Source of the DNA: Rhizobium cauense
GTDB taxonomy: Bacteria > Pseudomonadota > Alphaproteobacteria > Rhizobiales > Rhizobiaceae
DNA: 64,000 nt
Reading direction: 5' to 3'
Assembly (NCBI RefSeq): GCF_019511525.1
Contig: NZ_JAEUAT010000007.1
Location: 248,001-312,000, forward strand
Positions 19,054 through 26,485 of the stretch are shown one piece after another; positions within the stretch are counted from its first letter, which is position 1; every line of letters begins with the position of its first letter. The translations under genes and the position numbers were made by a program. Under the pieces are notes generated by a model that saw only the letters and a program-made list of their open reading frames with translations, did no database searches and was not told the DNA's origin.

Positions 19054-19880
19054 GCCACGTTCAGACACTCATTCCGGCGCAACCGGCTCCGAAAGAGGCA
19101 CACAAGCCGATCACCGGCACGCGCATTACCGGCTACCTCGTCGTTGCGCTCTGGATCGCGCTAGCCGGCGCGCTGATCGCAATGGTCGTGAGCGGCTGGG
19201 ATCCTGAGAAGTTCACCCGCTACGGTCCTCGCTATCTGCATGGCCTCTACACGACGATCATGCTCGTGGTGATCTCGGTATTCTTCGGCGCGATCCTGTC
19301 GCTGCCGCTGGCTTTTGCCCGCATGTCGAAGAACAGGTTCATCAACGGCCTTGCCTACGGCTACGTCTATGTGTTTCGCGGCACGCCGCTGCTGGCTCAG
19401 CTTTTCCTTATCTATTATGGCCTTGGCGGCTTCCGGCCGCAGTTGGAAGCCGTCGGATTGTGGTGGTTCTTCCGCGATGCCTGGTATTGCGGCCTGTTCG
19501 CGATGACCATCAATACGGCCGCCTATCAGGCGGAGATCCTGCGTGGCGCCATCCAGAGCGTACCGCGTGGCCAGCACGAGGCCGCAGCCTCGCTTGGCAT
19601 CCACAAGGTCAACGCCTTCCGGAAGATCATCTTGCCGCAAGCGCTGATCGTCGCCCTGAGGCCCTATGGCAACGAGATCATTCTGTTGATCAAGGGTTCG
19701 GCCGTGGTCGCCATCATCACCGTTCTCGACCTGATGGGTGAAACGCGTTACGCCTTCTCGCGCACGTTCGACTACCAGACATATCTTTGGGCAGCGATCT
19801 TCTACCTCACGATGGTCGAAGCCCTGCGTCATCTCTGGGCCTGGATCGAACGCCGCCTCACCCGCCATCTGAAGCGATAA
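19050..19880 (+). CDS. polar amino-acid ABC transporter, permease (HisM type)
   Basis: Second inner-membrane permease, 276 aa. GLYTTIMLVVISVFFGAILS opens the transport domain and the EAA loop is HEAAASLGIHKVNAFRKII near residue 185. It is translationally coupled to the previous gene. No ATP-binding subunit follows; the next gene is usg. The cognate ATPase must lie elsewhere or be shared with another system. Confidence 0.9.
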   Translation: MSHVQTLIPAQPAPKEAHKPITGTRITGYLVVALWIALAGALIAMVVSGWDPEKFTRYGPRYLHGLYTTIMLVVISVFFGAILSLPLAFARMSKNRFINGLAYGYVYVFRGTPLLAQLFLIYYGLGGFRPQLEAVGLWWFFRDAWYCGLFAMTINTAAYQAEILRGAIQSVPRGQHEAAASLGIHKVNAFRKIILPQALIVALRPYGNEIILLIKGSAVVAIITVLDLMGETRYAFSRTFDYQTYLWAAIFYLTMVEALRHLWAWIERRLTRHLKR

Positions 19881-19921
19881 CAATCTGGCAGCACTCACCA
19901 ATGAGAGCTGCTAACAGATTG
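19881..19921. repeat. Long hairpin immediately after the permease stop
   Basis: Arms CAATCTG / CAGATTG (19881-19887, 19915-19921) enclose GCAGC-A-CTC / GAG-A-GCTGC. The stem begins directly after the stop codon. The following bases are A-rich rather than T-rich on the plus strand, so it is not a classic terminator; it may protect the 3' end of the mRNA or act with Rho. Confidence 0.6.
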
Positions 19922-19982
19922 AAAATAAAAAACAAATTCATGATCCACTAGCATTTCGTCAAGCTTCGGTTAAGCATGTAAT

Positions 19983-20024
19983 GGTTCCATTTCCTGGATC
20001 GCTAATAAGCGATCGTTTGGAACC
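19983..20024 (+). promoter_or_regulatory. Nested stem-loop in the usg leader
   Basis: Outer arms GGTTCCA / TGGAACC (19983-19989, 20018-20024) and inner perfect arms GATCGCT / AGCGATC (19997-20003, 20008-20014) around AATA. It lies 15 bases before the usg start and would form a bulged two-tier hairpin in the leader RNA, or a dyad operator in DNA. Function not known. Confidence 0.55.
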
Positions 20025-20039
20025 AGAGGCGAGACGACG

Positions 20040-20306
20040 ATGCACAAGGACATGGAAAGGCAGCTTCAGGGCTACGGCCTGACGACGGCCCAGATCATCT
20101 ACCGCATGCCGGATCATCAAACGATCCTCCAGACCTATATCTGGCAGGACTATGACCTTGCTCCGGATTTTCCCGAAATGCGCAGCTTCCTGAAATTCTG
20201 GCAGGAAAAGCTCGACGGACCGCTGCATTCGGTGCGTTACATACACCGCAAGCTCATCTCGGCCACGGAATGGCGCGCTCTCAGAGGCGAGTTCATCCTC
20301 AACTGA
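20040..20306 (+). CDS. usg: Usg family protein
   Basis: Small cytoplasmic protein of 88 aa. QLQGYGLTTAQIIYRMPDH, LQTYIWQDYDLAPDFPEMR and DGPLHSVRYIHRKLI match the Usg family, named from the tryptophan operon of Caulobacter and found throughout alphaproteobacteria. Molecular function is unknown. No trp gene is present here, so it is separated from the context that gave the name. Start ATG 20040 follows GAGGCGAGACG. Confidence 0.88.
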   Translation: MHKDMERQLQGYGLTTAQIIYRMPDHQTILQTYIWQDYDLAPDFPEMRSFLKFWQEKLDGPLHSVRYIHRKLISATEWRALRGEFILN

Positions 20307-20324
20307 TGAAGCCACAGACGGCTG

Positions 20325-21047
20325 TCAGACGTGAGCCTCACCCTTGACGAATTCGTCTTCGTCCATTTCGCGATGTAATGTGCCGTACAGAATGGCGACA
20401 TAGGCCAGCGTCACGATCAAAAGCACGGCCAAACCGTGGACCGGGCCAAGTGCCGCGTTGTCGATGACGTAGGTCCACGAATGTGCCTGTGTCAACGAGC
20501 TGCCTTCCGTTTGCAGTTTGGGTGTGGTGATCTTCAGACACCATGCAAGCAAAAGGATCAGGTACATCCAGCAATAATTCCGGCGCAGTCGGCGCTGCAC
20601 CGCGCCGCCGTAGCTGAGCAAAAATTGCGGCTTGCGCAAACTCTTGGCGATGGCGCCAGCCCAATCTCCCTTGAGGTCGCCGTTCGGCGCAAGAATCTGC
20701 GCAAAGTATCCCCGCTCGAGCTTTCGCACGCGAGCGCGGTAGATATCGAAGAAGCGGTAGCGGCGCGCCTCGATGAGCAGCAGCAAGGTAATAAGCATCA
20801 TGCCGAAGAGCAGTACGCCATGGTGCGAACTCGGCGTTGAGAGAGAGACCGAAAGGAGCGCCGCGGCAACCGTGATGGCCCAGTTGGACGTTCGGTCGAT
20901 GCGATCGCGCCAGCTTATCATCCGACCGAGCTCGCCACGATAATAGTGGCTGAGCGTATTCGTGATCTCACCGGGGGTCGCCGGCAGCGCTGGTCGCGGA
21001 CTATCCAGCTCCTTCTCGAAACTTCGTTTGCTGATTTCGGCGACCAT
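20325..21047 (-). CDS. DUF2270 membrane protein
   Basis: Predicted inner-membrane protein of 240 aa with about four helices: two near residues 55-90, one near 165 and one near 205-225. LSHYYRGELGRMISWRDRIDRTSNWA near residue 35 and YRFFDIYRARVRKLERGYFA are features of DUF2270. The role of the family is unknown. Start ATG 21047 follows GGAGG. Divergent from the TPR-methyltransferase gene. Confidence 0.8.
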   Translation of the reverse strand: MVAEISKRSFEKELDSPRPALPATPGEITNTLSHYYRGELGRMISWRDRIDRTSNWAITVAAALLSVSLSTPSSHHGVLLFGMMLITLLLLIEARRYRFFDIYRARVRKLERGYFAQILAPNGDLKGDWAGAIAKSLRKPQFLLSYGGAVQRRLRRNYCWMYLILLLAWCLKITTPKLQTEGSSLTQAHSWTYVIDNAALGPVHGLAVLLIVTLAYVAILYGTLHREMDEDEFVKGEAHV

Positions 21048-21172
21048 GGCATTTCCTCCATTTTGTTCTTGTCCATTAGAGGTTCCCTATTTTGCTCCCC
21101 GAACGTCGCCATTGCAAAAGACATTCAGTCGCCGTAGACGCAACCTTGGAATAAAAACGATGGTGAAATGCT

Positions 21173-21988
21173 ATGGCCAAGAAGATCGACGAAGACGCAC
21201 TCGCGGAAGCCTACAACCGGGCGCTCGCCTTTGAGAAGGCAGGTGATGTCGACGCGGCCGTGAAAGCCTACGAAGAGGTGCTTGCCATCGATCCGGAGGA
21301 CCATGGCGGCGCCGCCGTAAGGATTGCCTCGATGGGACGCGGCGAGACGCCGCCCAAGGCGCCGGATGCCTATGTCGAGACCTTGTTCGACCAGCATGCT
21401 GAAGTCTTCGAGGATGTTCTGGTTGAACAGCTCGGCTACCACGTGCCGATGATGGTCCGCCAACGGCTGCAGGAGCTGAAGCTTGGCTCCTTCAAGCGCA
21501 TGCTCGACCTCGGCTGCGGCACCGGCTTGACGGCAGAAGCAATCGGCGACATGTGCGAAGACATGACCGGCATCGATCTGTCCGAGAAAATGGTCGAGAT
21601 CGCTCATGAGAAAGAACTCTACGAGACCCTGTTCGTCGCGGAAGTCGAGGACTTTCTCGACGACAATGATGAGGATCCGTTTGACCTCATCACTGCAACC
21701 GATGTCCTTCCCTACCTTGGCGCGCTGGAACCACTGTTCTTCGGTGCAGCGGAAAATCTCAACCCCGGCGGCCTCTTCATCTTCTCATCGGAGGAACTGC
21801 CAGAGCCCTTGGCAAATGGCCAAAGCTACATGGTGGGACCACATCAGCGTTTCCTCCATTCCGCCGCGTATATCAGGGAGAGGCTCTCTGCGACCGGCTT
21901 CAAGCTTGTCGAGATGACCGAGATCAACGTCCGTATGCAGGAAGGGCATCCGAGCCCGGGCCACCTGGTCATCGCGCGGCTCGGCTAG
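21173..21988 (+). CDS. SAM-dependent methyltransferase with N-terminal TPR
   Basis: Cytoplasmic class I methyltransferase of 271 aa. One tetratricopeptide repeat (LAEAYNRALAFEKAGDVDAA and VKAYEEVLAIDPED, residues 9-44) precedes the Rossmann core. The SAM-binding motif is LDLGCGTGLTAEAIG near residue 110, with the acidic loop GIDLSEKMVEIA near 132. Substrate unknown; the TPR suggests a protein partner (inference). Confidence 0.88.
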   Translation: MAKKIDEDALAEAYNRALAFEKAGDVDAAVKAYEEVLAIDPEDHGGAAVRIASMGRGETPPKAPDAYVETLFDQHAEVFEDVLVEQLGYHVPMMVRQRLQELKLGSFKRMLDLGCGTGLTAEAIGDMCEDMTGIDLSEKMVEIAHEKELYETLFVAEVEDFLDDNDEDPFDLITATDVLPYLGALEPLFFGAAENLNPGGLFIFSSEELPEPLANGQSYMVGPHQRFLHSAAYIRERLSATGFKLVEMTEINVRMQEGHPSPGHLVIARLG

Positions 21989-22089
21989 TCTCGCTTGCCG
22001 CAACAAATACAATCTTTGATTGCGATGCGTTGGTAGACGAATGACTATTTCCGGCTGAATCTCTCCTCAGCACCTTGGGGGGAGGTCGC

Positions 22090-23694
22090 ATGGGATCGTC
22101 GCAACACAGCATCGCCAGCCTGCTACGATGGCTCTATTCATCATTGCAGGCCTTGCCAATCCAATGGGGTGTTTTGCTTCTGGCGGTATTCATACCGCTC
22201 CTCCTCATCTATGCACGCAACGACATACGCGTGCGACGCCTCCGTATCATCTCGGACTTCATTGCATCTTATCCCACGACAAGAGACCAGGAGCCGGCCA
22301 GGGCCGGCGTTCCATCAGGTAGACCGGGAAACAATCCCGCCCTCGAGTTCGTAACGTCGAAATATCTCTCCGATCTGCGCGAGCCGGATGACCAACCGAT
22401 CCGGCTTGATTCCGAAGGTCTGATCAAAGAGATCGAGAGACGAATGCGGGCTTCACGCATCGTTGGCAATGTGGGCGATCTCAGGCTGTTTCTCTCCGCA
22501 CTTGGCTTCGTCGTCATCTGCTACTTCGGGTTTTCAAACCTGCTTTTGGCCCTTGGCAACGGGCTGCAGGTCGCCGGCGCAGATGGCGCTCCAATATGCG
22601 GTGTCGCAAACAATTGCTGTCCGGAGGGCGCATTCTCTGGTCAAATTCATATCATAGGCACTCTGGCATTCATTGGCGCCTTTATAGGAGCCATCAGGCA
22701 GTTCATACGCAGCCTCGCGGTCTTTGACCTCTCCGCCTACACAATCATCTGGCAGACGGCAGAGATCTTTGCTTCCGTTGCGATCGTAATCGTCCTCTAT
22801 GTCGCCCTGGCTGATCCGACACGCGTGCTGGGTGCGCTCGGCGCGGGAGATAGCGGTCCACGTGACTGTGGTCATATCTCGTGGGTGTGGCTGGCGCTTG
22901 CACCATTGCTAGGTCTTGCACCGCAAAGCGCTACGAAGTTTTTGCTTATCAAAATGCAATCGTTGGTGTCTTGGATCAAAATGGACGACGATCGCTTTTA
23001 CCCGGTGACGCGCGTCACCCCTCTCGACGTACTTGACGGGATTGACTACGCAACCCGCTTCAGGCTTGAGGAGTGCGGCATCTACGATGTGCAAAACCTT
23101 GCCACCTACAATCCAATCCAGCTCCATATCGAGTCGCCCTATGGGATCTACCAGACCATTGATTGGGTCGGACAGGCGCAACTCTGCAGCATGCTTGGCC
23201 TCCCCAAGTTTCTGATGCTCAAGCAAATGAACGTTCGAACCGTCCTGGATCTGGAACGTGCCCTTGACTACGGAGAACGGGATGGCAGCCGTGGTGAGAA
23301 AGAAGGGCCTGATGAATTCGATAGGATCTATGCGGGCATTCTGTTTGCCATCACCGCTGATGCGCGCAAGATTGGTGAACTGGGCGGCCTGAACGCCTTC
23401 ATCATCCGCAACGAAGGCGAACGATCCTCAGCAGGCGGCGGCAGCACCCCGCCTACTGTTCTTCCGCCAATCGAGGCCGCGACTGTCGAAGCATACTTCG
23501 CGTGGGCCTGCCAAACCGTCACAGCAGACCCGACGACCACGAAAGCGTGCGTGGAACATCTGATGGGATGGATCGCCGATGATCTACACGTACGCCGCCT
23601 CCGCCGCATTTGGCAGGAAATGTCGGATGATCTTGGCCATCGTTCAAAGCGGCTGGACAACGGGCCGACGACCTCCTCCTCCACCAATAGTTAG
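22090..23694 (+). CDS. membrane protein of unknown function with C-terminal HhH-like segment
   Basis: Predicted 534-aa inner-membrane protein that I do not recognise. One helix lies near residues 22-40 and three more lie between about 135 and 300 (for example FLSALGFVVICYFGFSNLLL). A Cys-containing loop (CGVANNCCPEG) separates the second and third. The C-terminal 240 residues are soluble. They include LDGIDYATRFRLEECGIYDV followed by QNLATYNPIQL, which resembles helix-hairpin-helix or DUF4332-like modules. The last 15 residues are Ser/Thr-rich. Start ATG 22090 follows GGGGAGGTCGC. It is not clearly in an operon: the next gene is preceded by its own repeats. Confidence 0.75.
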   Translation: MGSSQHSIASLLRWLYSSLQALPIQWGVLLLAVFIPLLLIYARNDIRVRRLRIISDFIASYPTTRDQEPARAGVPSGRPGNNPALEFVTSKYLSDLREPDDQPIRLDSEGLIKEIERRMRASRIVGNVGDLRLFLSALGFVVICYFGFSNLLLALGNGLQVAGADGAPICGVANNCCPEGAFSGQIHIIGTLAFIGAFIGAIRQFIRSLAVFDLSAYTIIWQTAEIFASVAIVIVLYVALADPTRVLGALGAGDSGPRDCGHISWVWLALAPLLGLAPQSATKFLLIKMQSLVSWIKMDDDRFYPVTRVTPLDVLDGIDYATRFRLEECGIYDVQNLATYNPIQLHIESPYGIYQTIDWVGQAQLCSMLGLPKFLMLKQMNVRTVLDLERALDYGERDGSRGEKEGPDEFDRIYAGILFAITADARKIGELGGLNAFIIRNEGERSSAGGGSTPPTVLPPIEAATVEAYFAWACQTVTADPTTTKACVEHLMGWIADDLHVRRLRRIWQEMSDDLGHRSKRLDNGPTTSSSTNS

Positions 23695-23761
23695 CCAGTC
23701 ACGCAACTTTTTAGTTGAGTGCAGATTGCCGACCTGATACTTAGCCAATCACGCAAGTTTT
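23691..23761 (+). promoter_or_regulatory. 21-bp direct repeats upstream of GST-ArsR-SRPBCC operon
   Basis: Two copies of TTAGCCARTCACGCAASTTT begin at 23691 and 23741, exactly 50 bases apart, matching at 19 of 21 positions. The first copy runs into CAACTTTTTAGTTG (23704-23717), a 5-bp dyad. Being just upstream of an operon that encodes an ArsR repressor, they are probably its operators (inference). Confidence 0.65.
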
Positions 23762-23783
23762 GAAACCCGTGAAAGGCCGGCCT

Positions 23784-24467
23784 ATGTCGCTTACCCTCCA
23801 CAGTCACCCTCTTGCATCTTTCTGCCACAAGGTCCTGATCGCGCTTTACGAGAACGCTACCCCGTTCGAAGTCGTGCATGTGGACCTCGGAAACGAGGCC
23901 TCGAGATCCGCGTTTCTCAGCGTCTGGCCGCTCGGGAAGATGCCCGTTCTGCACGACGACGCGCGGGACCGCACGGTGCCGGAAACGACCATCATCATCG
24001 AGTATCTCGATCAATACTATCCGGGCGCGACGACCCTTATCCCGGATGACTTCGACACGGCGCTGGAGGTCAGACTGTGGGACCGCTTCTTCGACCTGCA
24101 TGTCCAGGAACCGATGCAGCAGATCGTCGGTGAGCGTCTTCGCGGTGGCGGAGATCCAACCCGCGTGAGCCAGGCCGAGGCGGCCCTGATCAAAGCCTAC
24201 TCAATGATCGAGCGGCAGCTCGGCGATCACCCGTGGATCACAGGAGATAGCTTCACGATGGCCGATTGCGCGGCCGCTCCCGCCCTTTTTTACGCCGAGA
24301 CTCTGGTTCCCTTCGCAGACCAGCCGAAGCTGCAGCGCTACCATGAGCGGCTTCTGACGCGCCCGGCCTTTGCCCGGGTCCTTGAGGAGGCGCGCCCCTA
24401 CTTCAAGTTTTATCCCTACCGAGAGCGCCTGCCTGCCCGCTTCCGGCCGGAAGAAGCTGCTGAATGA
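23784..24467 (+). CDS. glutathione S-transferase family protein
   Basis: Cytoplasmic GST of 227 aa. The thioredoxin-like N-domain has LHSHPLASFCHKVLIALYEN, with a Ser and Cys in the position of the catalytic residue, and GKMPVLHDD plus PETTIIIEYLD for glutathione binding. The all-helical C-domain includes GDSFTMADCAAAPALFY. First gene of a three-gene operon; its stop overlaps the ArsR start by four bases. Likely role is detoxification, substrate unknown. Confidence 0.9.
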   Translation: MSLTLHSHPLASFCHKVLIALYENATPFEVVHVDLGNEASRSAFLSVWPLGKMPVLHDDARDRTVPETTIIIEYLDQYYPGATTLIPDDFDTALEVRLWDRFFDLHVQEPMQQIVGERLRGGGDPTRVSQAEAALIKAYSMIERQLGDHPWITGDSFTMADCAAAPALFYAETLVPFADQPKLQRYHERLLTRPAFARVLEEARPYFKFYPYRERLPARFRPEEAAE

Positions 24468-24799
24468 TGCACGAACCTGCCGTTCTCGACCAGATGTTCC
24501 ACGCGCTTTCGGACCGCAGCCGGCGCGGCATGGTCGATCGCCTCGGCCATGGTCCTGCCTCGGTATCGGAACTTGCTGAGCCCCTGTCGATGGCGCTTCC
24601 CACCGTGATGAAGCACCTCGCGGTCCTTGAAAAGAGCGGCCTCGTCCGCTCGGAAAAGAGTGGCCGCGTGCGTACATACCGGCTGCAAAAGGATGCGCTT
24701 GCCGAGATGGAGCGCTGGCTTGTGGCACACAAGGCAAGTTGGAACAGAGCCTTCGACCGACTGGAACAGTTCCTTGCAGACGAACAACAACCGGAGTGA
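24464..24799 (+). CDS. ArsR-family transcriptional regulator
   Basis: Winged-helix repressor of 111 aa. The helix-turn-helix is VSELAEPLSMALPTVMKHLAVLEKSGLVRSEK (about residues 33-64). It lacks the metal-binding CVC motif of classic ArsR and belongs to the SdpR-like group usually paired with SRPBCC proteins, as here. It overlaps GST by four bases and the SRPBCC gene begins eight bases after its stop. Confidence 0.9.
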   Translation: MMHEPAVLDQMFHALSDRSRRGMVDRLGHGPASVSELAEPLSMALPTVMKHLAVLEKSGLVRSEKSGRVRTYRLQKDALAEMERWLVAHKASWNRAFDRLEQFLADEQQPE

Positions 24800-24807
24800 C
24801 GAACGAC

Positions 24808-25284
24808 ATGACGAGGCATTCCGCCCTACACGAGACATTCACAATCGAACGAAAGATCCGGGCACCGGTTTCACGCGTCTTTGGTGCCTGGGCCGATCCA
24901 GCGGCCAAGCGCCAATGGTTTGCCTGCCATGACGAGTGGGTTCCCCTCGACTACGGCCTCGACTTCCGCGTCGGCGGTCAGGAGCACAACCGTGTCGCCG
25001 ATAGCGACGGCGTTCCGCACGTCTACGAGGCACGCTATTTCGATATCGTACCGCAGGCCCGCATCATCTACGCCTACGACATGAAGCTCGGAGAAACACG
25101 TATTTCCGCGTCGCTTGCGACAGTCACCTTCGAGGCAACGTCTTCGGGAACAACCATGCTCTTCACGGAACAGGTCGCCTTCCTCGACGGCTACGCCGAC
25201 GGCGGCTCTCGCCGGCAGGGTACCGAAATCCTGGTCGATCGCATCCAGGCCTATGTCGAGCGCCCCGGCAGCACCGCGCACTAA
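24808..25284 (+). CDS. SRPBCC / AHSA1-domain protein
   Basis: Cytoplasmic START-like fold protein of 158 aa. FTIERKIRAPVSRVFGAWAD at the N-terminus and TMLFTEQVAFLDGYADGGSRRQGTE near the C-terminus are typical of the activator-of-Hsp90-homologue-like group. These bind hydrophobic ligands in a helix-grip cavity. Third gene of the GST-ArsR operon. The ligand is unknown. Confidence 0.88.
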   Translation: MTRHSALHETFTIERKIRAPVSRVFGAWADPAAKRQWFACHDEWVPLDYGLDFRVGGQEHNRVADSDGVPHVYEARYFDIVPQARIIYAYDMKLGETRISASLATVTFEATSSGTTMLFTEQVAFLDGYADGGSRRQGTEILVDRIQAYVERPGSTAH

Positions 25285-25346
25285 ATATTGGGCCGCTTTC
25301 ATGCTAGGTTGCACCACGACATTCATTCGGCTGCAAGCGAGGTGGC

Positions 25347-25529
25347 ATGACAGCAGAGAAGCAACATTCACAAACGGGATCCGCCTTGAAACGGCGTCAC
25401 AAATTCAATCCGAAGCGCGGCCCGAGACCGCAAGTCCTCGCGAATGCCAACCGCACGGTTGTCTGGGCCGCTTCCTTGGTCATCGTTGCTTTTGTCGTGA
25501 TCGTGACGCTCAACGCATTGCTATTCTAA
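25347..25529 (+). CDS. small single-pass membrane protein
   Basis: A 60-aa product with a Lys/Arg-rich N-terminal half (KRRHKFNPKRGPRPQ) and one helix near the C-terminus (VVWAASLVIVAFVVIVTLNALLF begins it at residue 38). ATG 25347 has GAGGTGG in good position, which supports translation. Function not known. Confidence 0.6.
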   Translation: MTAEKQHSQTGSALKRRHKFNPKRGPRPQVLANANRTVVWAASLVIVAFVVIVTLNALLF

Positions 25530-25565
25530 CAGCGCGTCTCCGAGGTCAGTTCCCTATGATTGCCT

Positions 25566-26387
25566 TCAGCCTTCGGGCTTGCGCGCGCTGATGGCAAAGC
25601 GATGCTGGATGCCCCGCGACAGCGCCTTCAGATAATTCCAGTGCTTGGCTTGGCTCTTGTGGATGTCGCGCAGGTTCGTGTCGATCGTCATGCCTTCGAA
25701 CCCGGCATCCCCGAGCATCGATGCGACCAGATCTGCGCGCGCGCCGTTGGAGAAATGAACACGCGAAACGATGTCGTTATGGCTTTGCATCAGCTCCGCG
25801 GGCGCGTGCAGCGGATCGGCCTTCAGGAGCCCGGCTTTCTCCATGGCCTTCGCAAGCGCCTTCAATATCCGCTCCGCACGGCTGACATTGACGAAGTCGC
25901 CATCGACAATCAGGATCGTCCCGCCGGGTTTCAGCACGCGCATCCATTCGGCAAACGCCGCCTTCGGATCCACCAGCGTCCAGACCAGGTGGCGGGTTAT
26001 GATGACGTCGTAGGTGGCGTCCGGCTCCATGGTGTTTTCGACGTCCGCCATCTTGAACGAAATCGAGCGTCCCCTCGCCTTTGCTTTTGCGCGTGCGCGG
26101 TCCAGCATCGGCTCTGCCCAATCCAACCCGGTGACCTTGAAGCCCAAATCGTCCATCAGATGAGAAATCACGCCGGTACCGCTTGCAAGGTCGAGTGCCA
26201 GCCTGCCGTCACCCGGCCCCAGATGTTTCACAATCAGGCGGTGCCAAGCGAGACGCTCAGGTTCGGAAAAAATCTCGTGTCCAGGTGACAGATCGAACGT
26301 CGCCGCGCGCACCGACCAATAAGCCTTGATCTCCTCTCGAAGACCGTAATTGTGTCCGCTCGCGATACCCGTTTCAGTCATGCTCAT
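25566..26387 (-). CDS. class I SAM-dependent methyltransferase
   Basis: UbiE-like methyltransferase of 273 aa. ALDLASGTGVISHLMDDLG near residue 67 is the SAM-binding motif, VTGLDWAEPMLDRARAKA near 85 the acidic loop, and RVLKPGGTILIVDGDF near 150 a late strand. It is divergent from an iron-type ABC uptake operon with a TGA-N9-TCA operator between them, so it may share iron control. A role in modifying a siderophore or metallophore is possible but unproven. Confidence 0.85.
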   Translation of the reverse strand: MSMTETGIASGHNYGLREEIKAYWSVRAATFDLSPGHEIFSEPERLAWHRLIVKHLGPGDGRLALDLASGTGVISHLMDDLGFKVTGLDWAEPMLDRARAKAKARGRSISFKMADVENTMEPDATYDVIITRHLVWTLVDPKAAFAEWMRVLKPGGTILIVDGDFVNVSRAERILKALAKAMEKAGLLKADPLHAPAELMQSHNDIVSRVHFSNGARADLVASMLGDAGFEGMTIDTNLRDIHKSQAKHWNYLKALSRGIQHRFAISARKPEG

Positions 26388-26424
26388 GCGATTCCAGTTT
26401 GAAATTGTTCTAATAGATATAACT

Positions 26425-26439
26425 TGACTACCTAAGTCA
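26425..26439. promoter_or_regulatory. Iron-responsive operator (RirA-type, TGA-N9-TCA)
   Basis: TGACTACCTAAGTCA matches the rhizobial IRO consensus TGA-N9-TCA and extends to 5-bp dyad arms (TGACT / AGTCA). It overlaps a -35-like TTGACT and lies 47 bases before the binding-protein gene and 38 before the divergent methyltransferase. RirA represses genes through such boxes when iron is sufficient. Confidence 0.7.
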
Positions 26440-26485
26440 TAAAATCCTAGACGACGAAAAGTTTTCCACGGGGGTATACTTTTCG

